A stretch of DNA of 64,000 bases from Platycnemis pennipes (taxonomy: Eukaryota; Arthropoda; Insecta; Odonata; Platycnemididae). Made by a program: the position numbers and the translations under genes. This document shows positions 58,189-64,000 of this stretch, in pieces. The DNA is taken from assembly GCA_933228895.1 (NCBI GenBank), contig OW121856.1:105189027-105253026 (forward strand), written 5' to 3'. The first letter of the stretch is position 1; every line of letters begins with the position of its first letter. The notes beneath the pieces are model-generated. The model saw nothing but the letters and a program-made list of their open reading frames with translations, was not told the DNA's origin and did no database searches.

Positions 58189-61100
58189 GTAGAACAATAA
58201 TTTATGCAAAATATCAATTTGTGCCAAGAAACGTTTTCCAAATATGAAATTCTTCAAGCTTAATTCTTTTATACCGCTGAAATTCACCTAAAATTGACGC
58301 AATCGCCTCTTCACACATCATCTCACCACAATTAATGTAAATCTCAGGTTGAAAAAAAAATTCTGCCAAGAAATGTTTCCAAAAATGAAATTCTTCAAGC
58401 TAATTCCTTTATAACGCTGATATTCACCTAAACCTGAGGCAGTCACCTCTACAAACATCATATCACCATATTTTAATGCTAAATATCAGGGTCAAATAAA
58501 AAAATTCTGTCAAGAAACTTTTTCCAAAAATGAAATTCCAGCTAAATTCCTATAGACCGCTTACATTCACCTAAAATTGACGAAATCGCCTCTACACACA
58601 TTATATCACCATACTTAATTCAAAACATCTGGGTGGAGTAAAACATTTGTGCCAAGAAACTTTTTCCAAATATGAAATTCTTCAAGCTTAATTCCTTTAT
58701 ACCGCTGAAATTCTCCTAAAATTGACGCAATCGCCTCTTCACACATCATCTCACCACAATTAATCTAAATCTCAGGTTGAAAAAAAAAATTCTGCCAAGA
58801 AATTTTTCCAAAAATGAAATTCCAGCTTATTCCTTTAGACCGCTTACATTCACCTAAAATTGTCGAAATCGCCTCTACACACATTATATCACCATAATTA
58901 ATGCAAAACATCTGGGTGGAGTAAATAATTTGTGCCAAGAAACTTTTTCCAAAAATGATATTCTTCCGGCTAAATTCCTTTATACGGCTGATATTTACCT
59001 AAAATTAACGCAATTGCCTCTTCACACAGTATCTTAACATAATTAATGCAAATTATCATAGTAAAAGAAAACATTTTTGCCAAGAAACTTTTTCCTAAAA
59101 TGATATTCTTCCGGCTAAATTCCTTTATACGGCTAATATTTACCTAAAATTAACGCAACTGCCTCTTCACACAGTATCTTAACATAATTAATGCAAATTA
59201 TCATAGTAAAAGAAAAAATTTTTGCCAAGAAACTTTTTCCTAAAATGAAATTCTTCCAGCTAAATTCCTTAAACCACTGATGTTCACCTAAAATGAACGC
59301 AACCGACTCTTCACACAGCATCTCAACATAATTAATGCTAAATATCAGGGTAAAATAATAAAATTCTCTCAAGAAACTTTTCCAAAAATGAAATTCTTCA
59401 AGCTAAATTCCTTTATACCGCTGATATTCACCTAAAATTAACGAAATCGCCTCTTCACACAGCATCGCACTATACTTAATGCAAAATATCAGGGTGAAAT
59501 AAAAAATTTGTGCCAAGAAACTTTTTTCAAAAATGTAATTCCTCCAGTTAAATTCCTTTATACCGCTGATATTCACCTAAAATTAACGCAATCGTCTCTT
59601 CACACAGCATCTCACCATAATATATGCAACATATCAGGGTGAAATAAAAAATTTGTGCCAAAAAACTTTTTCCAAAAACGAAATTCGTCAGACTACATTC
59701 CTTTATAATGCATATATTCACCTAAAATTGAAGCAATAACCTCTTCACAGAGCATCACACCATATTTAATTCAAAATATCAGGGTGAAATAAAAAATTTG
59801 TGCCAAGAAACTTTTTCCAAAAATGAAATTCTTCAAGTTAAATTCCTTTACACCGCTGATATTCATCTAAAATCAACGCAATCGCTTTTTCACACAGCAT
59901 TTCACCTAAATTAATGCAAAATATTAGGGTGAAATAAAAAATTTGTGCCAAGAAACTTTTTCCAAAAACGAAATCCCTCCAACTACATTCCTTTATAATG
60001 CTGATATTCACCTAAATTTGACGCAATCTTCTCTTCACACAGCATTTCACCATAATTAATGCCAATTATCGGGGTGAAATGAAAAATTTCTGCCAAGAAA
60101 CTTTTTCCAAAAATCAAATTATTCCAGCTAAATTCCTTTATACCTATGACATTCACCTAAATCTGACGCAATCGCTTCTTCACACAGCATCTCACCTTAA
60201 TTAATGCAAAATCTCAGGTTGAAATAAAAAAATTCTGCAAAGAAACCTTTTCCAAAAATGAAATTCTTCAAGCTAATTCCTTTATAGGGCTGATATTCAC
60301 CTAAAATTGACGAAACGTATCTTCACACAGACTCTCACCTTATTTAATGCAAAATATCAGGTCGAAATAAAAAAATTTGTGCCAAGAAACTTTTTCCAAA
60401 AATGAAATTCTTCCATCTAAATTCTTTTATACCGCTGATAATCTATTAAAATTGACGCAATCGCCTCTTCATACAGTATCTCACCATAATTAATGCAAAA
60501 TTTCAGGGTGAAATAAAACATATGTGCCAAGAAACTTTTTCCAAAAATGAAATTCTTCAAGCTAAATTCCTTTATATCGCTGATATTTACCTCAAATTGA
60601 TGCAATCGCCTCTTCACACATCATCTCACCACAATTAATGTAAATCTCAGGTTGAAAAAAAAATTCTGCCAAGAAATGTTTCCAAAAATAAAATTCTTCA
60701 AGCTAATTCCTTTATAACGCTGATATTCACCTAAACCTGAGGCAGTCACCTCTACAAACATCATATCACCATATTTTAATGCTAAATATCAGGGTCAAAT
60801 AAAAAAATTCTGTCAAGAAACTTTTTCCAAAAATGAAATTCCAGCTAAATTCCTATAGACCGCTTACATTCACCTAAAATTGACGAAATCGCCTCTACAC
60901 ACATTATATCACCATACTTAATCCAAAACATCTGGGTGGAGTAAAACATTTGTGCCAAGAAACTTTTTCCAAATATGAAATTCTTCAAGCTTAATTCCTT
61001 TATACCGCTGAAATTCTCCTAAAATTGACGCAATCGCCTCTTCACACATCATCTCACCACAATTAATCTAAATCTCAGGTTGAAAAAAAAAATTCTGCCA

Positions 61101-61262
61101 AGAAATTTTTCCAAAAATGAAATTCCAGCTTATTCCTTTAGACCGCTTACATTCACCTAAAATTGTCGAAATCGCCTCTACACACATTATATCACCATAA
61201 TTAATGCAAAACATCTGGGTGGAGTAAACAATTTGTGCCAAGAAACTTTTTCCAAAAATGAA
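58189..61262 (-). repeat. Satellite subfamily A array, minus orientation (R15)
   Basis: About 21 A monomers, several shortened. A segment of about 658 bp at 58300-58957 recurs at 60603-61260 (2303 bp apart) with about 98% identity, including rare variants such as CACACATTATATCACC and CTAAACCTGAGGCAGTCACC. Confidence 0.92.
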
Positions 61263-62388
61263 GTTCTTCCAACTTAATTTCTTAATACCACAGTGAGAAT
61301 TGCTCTACGGGATTTTCTTTATTCTGCCCTCAAATTATTCTTTAATTTCTTGGAACTTTTCTGAGAAGAACAGAAGAAGTTATTACTGGTTAAAAAACAG
61401 CGCTTTAAGGTTTTTAGTTGGAAGAATTTCATTTTTTAGAGAACCCATCTTAGCAGAATTTTTTTATTTCGCACTGAAATTTACATTAATATCGGTGTAC
61501 TCCTCTGAGAGCAGGCGATGGCGTCAATTTTACTTGAAAAACAGATGCACAAAGGAATTTAGTCGAAAGGAAATCATTTTTGATAGAATGCCTCTAAGTA
61601 GGATTTTTTAAATTCTGTCTGAACTTTTGTTTTAATTTTGGTGCACTGTCCTGGTAGAGACGATTTAGTCAATTTTATTTGATAAACAGCGGAATAAGGA
61701 CTTTAGTTGGAAGATTTTTTTTAGTAATCTACTCTTAGGAGGAGTTTTATAATTCGCCCTGGAATATATTTTTTTTCGGTGAACTACTGTGATGACAGTC
61801 AAAATATTCAATTTAAGTTTAAAAACCGGAATGAAAGAATTTATTTCTGAGAACGTCTTTTAGCAGTATTTTTGTATATCGCCCTGATATTTTGGTTTAA
61901 TTTCGATTAACTGTTCTGAGAAGAGGTGAAATAGTCAATTTTAGTTGAAAAACGGCGGTATAAAGTAATTTAATTGAAAGAATTTCATTTTTGAAAGACG
62001 CCCAGTTGATCAATTTTTTAAAATTCTTATTCTGATATTTTGCACAAATTCAGGTGAAGCGTTCTGAGTGAAGGCATTTAGGTCAATTTCAGCTGAAAAA
62101 TTCCGGTATAAAGTAATTAAGTTGGAAGAATTCAATTTGTGAGAGAACGACTGTTTGGAAGATTTTTTCAATTCTCCCTGAAATTTTGCATTAATTTCGG
62201 TGACAATTCTGAGAACAGGCGATTGCGTCAATTTTAGTTAAAAGACAGATATTTAAAGGAATTTAATTTAAAGAATTTCATTTTTGAGATAAGCCCTTTT
62301 ACAGGGTTATTTCATTTCGACCCACATTTTTGCATTAATTTCTTGTGTACTGTTCCGGGAAGAGGCGATGGCGTCAATTTTACTTGAG
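61263..62388. repeat. B-type block with J2 foldback (R16)
   Basis: A short B(-) stub, the J2 junction at 61288-61310 (decayed: CCACAGTGAG against CTCTACGG), then about 7.5 B(+) monomers similar to R2, ending at J1 near 62388. The 103-codon plus frame at 61300 is satellite translation. Confidence 0.88.
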
Positions 62389-63612
62389 AAATAAAACTCT
62401 TCCTGTTTAATTCCTTAATGCCGCTGATATTCACCAAAAATGGACGCAATCGCCTCTTCACACAGCATCTCACCATATTTAATGCTAAATATCTGGGAGA
62501 AATAAAAAAATTCTGTGAAGAAATTGTTTCCAAATACGAAATTCCTCCAACTACATTCCTTTTTAATGCTTATATTCACCTAACATTGACGCAATCTCCT
62601 CTTCACACAGCATCTAACCATAATTAATGCAAAATATCAGGGTGAAATAAAACATATGTGCCAAGAAACTTTTTCCAAAAATGAAATTCTTCAAGCTAAA
62701 TTCCTTTATATCGCTGATATTCACCTCAAATTGATGCAATCGCCTCTTCACACAGCATCTCACCATATTCAATGCTAAATATCAGGGTGAAATAAATAGA
62801 TTCTCTCAAGAAACATTTTCCAAAAATGAAATTCTTCCAGCTAAATTCCTTTATATCACTGATATTCACCTTAAATAAAGGCAATCGCCTCTTCACACAG
62901 CTTCTCACCACATATAGTGCAAAATATCAGGATGAAATAAAAAAATTTTCCCAAGAAACGTTTTCCAAAAATGAAATTCTTCAAGTTAAATTCCTTTATA
63001 CTGTTGATATTCATCTAAAATCAACGCAATCGCTTCTTCACACAGCATTTCAGCTAAATTAATTCAAAATATTACGGTGAAATGAAAAATTTCTGCCAAG
63101 AAACTTTTTCCAAAAATCAAATTATTCCAGCTAAATTCCTTTATACCTATGACATTCATCTAAATCTGACGCAATCGCCTCATCACACAGCATCTCACCT
63201 TTAATTAATGCAAAATCTCAGGTTGAAATAAAAAAATTCTGCCAAGAAACTTTTTCCAAAAATGAAATTCTCCCAGCTTAATTCCTTTATACCGCTTATA
63301 TTCACCTAAAATTGACGCAATCGCCTCTTCACACAGCATATCACCATATATAATGCTAAATATCAGGCTGAAATAAAAAAATTATGTCAAGAAACTTTTT
63401 CCAAAAATAAAATTCTTCCAGCTAAATTCCTTTATACCGATGACATTCACCTAAAATTGACGCAATCGCCTCTACACACAGTACCTCTCAATAATTAATG
63501 CAAAACATCTGGGTGAAATAAATAATTTGTGCCAAGAAACTTTTTCCAAAAATGATATTCTTCCAGCCTAATTCCTTTATACCGCTGATATTCACCTAAA
63601 ATTGACGCAATC
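62389..63612 (-). repeat. Satellite subfamily A array, minus orientation (R17)
   Basis: About 8.4 A monomers. The monomer at 62780 with GAAATAAATAGATTCTCTC also occurs at 10166, directly after the A/A inversion in block L, linking the two blocks. Confidence 0.92.
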
Positions 63613-64000
63613 GCCTCTTCTCAGAGCAGTTCACGTGAACTAATGCAAATTTTCAGGAAGAAAAAAAAATCCTGATGGGAACCGCACTCTCAAAATTAAA
63701 ATTCTACCAACTACATTCACCGATATTTTTAAACTAAAAAAGATTCTTTCATCGTTCATCAAACTAGTTCTCCCGAAGAAATGTATATTTGAGGTCAATA
63801 TAAAAAAACCTTACTAGCAGTCGTTCACCCAAAAATGAAGTTCTTCCAACAAAATTCCTTAATACCGCTGAGAGAATTGCTCTGCGGGCTATTTTTTCTG
63901 CCCTCAAATTATTCTTCAATTTCTGGTAACTTTTTTGAGAAGAACAGAAGAAGTTATTACTGGTTAAAAAACAGCGGTTTAAGGTTTTTAGTTGGAAGAA
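63613..64000. repeat. B-type block with J2 foldback, cut by the window end (R18)
   Basis: B(-), foldback at 63865-63887, then B(+) to the end of the window. It is a near-identical copy of 57691-58080. Confidence 0.88.

Noticed and set aside
47207..63062. Open frames in block R (for example 49375-49701, 53413-53709, 55342-55638)
   Set aside because: Satellite translations again; their near identity reflects the 1929-bp duplication, not coding constraint.

Overview
This is a eukaryotic window with no bacterial, phage or CRISPR content. It is strongly AT-rich and dominated by satellite DNA. Spliced-exon signals, a Ty1/copia fragment, LINE fragments with endonuclease or reverse-transcriptase motifs, a Penelope-like GIY-YIG remnant and tRNA-derived SINEs suggest an arthropod, most likely an insect with a large repeat-rich genome. 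The species cannot be fixed from sequence alone.

Layout: (1) 1-15480, satellite block L; (2) 15480-46150, about 30.7 kb of low-copy DNA with decayed transposable elements, several tandem repeats and a handful of probable exons, mostly on the minus strand; (3) 46150-64000, satellite block R.

Both blocks are built from one satellite with a monomer of about 145 bp. It occurs as two diverged subfamilies, here called A and B. Orientation convention: '+' means the strand reading GAAGAGGCGATTGCGTCAAT, '-' its complement. A carries CTGTGTGAAGAGG, TTTCACCCTGA and GTGAATATCAGCGG. B carries GTTCTGAGAAGAGG, TTTCGCCCTGAAA and TTGAAAAACAGCGG. Both share the frame TATAAAGGAATTTAG.TGGAAGAATTTC. A and B runs mostly lie in opposite orientation, and the junctions between them recur with the same sequence many times. 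Block organisation is therefore a set of higher-order repeats that contain inversions, not a simple head-to-tail array. Block L also has large inverted arms (about 3.7-5.7 kb against 12.5-15.5 kb). Nearly all open frames in these blocks are translations of the satellite: 145 is 1 mod 3, so a 1-bp deletion joins neighbouring monomers in frame.

The middle region holds a foldback element with a 13-bp target-site duplication; a LINE endonuclease relic between two copies of a 155-bp repeat; a SINE with an (ATT)n tail; a copia RT/RNase H relic between two copies of a 110-bp repeat; a 347-bp x4 tandem repeat; a Penelope-like endonuclease relic; a LINE RT relic; a LINE 3' relic; and a 176-bp tandem pair abutting block R. 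Three minus-strand exons (39283-39170, 37942-37892, 36681-36562) have good splice sites and mutually compatible reading phase. They are the best evidence for a host gene; I do not recognise its product.

No novel enzymatic system is evident. The most interesting signal is the satellite architecture: antiparallel subfamilies, recurrent inversion junctions and foldback palindromes at breakpoints.
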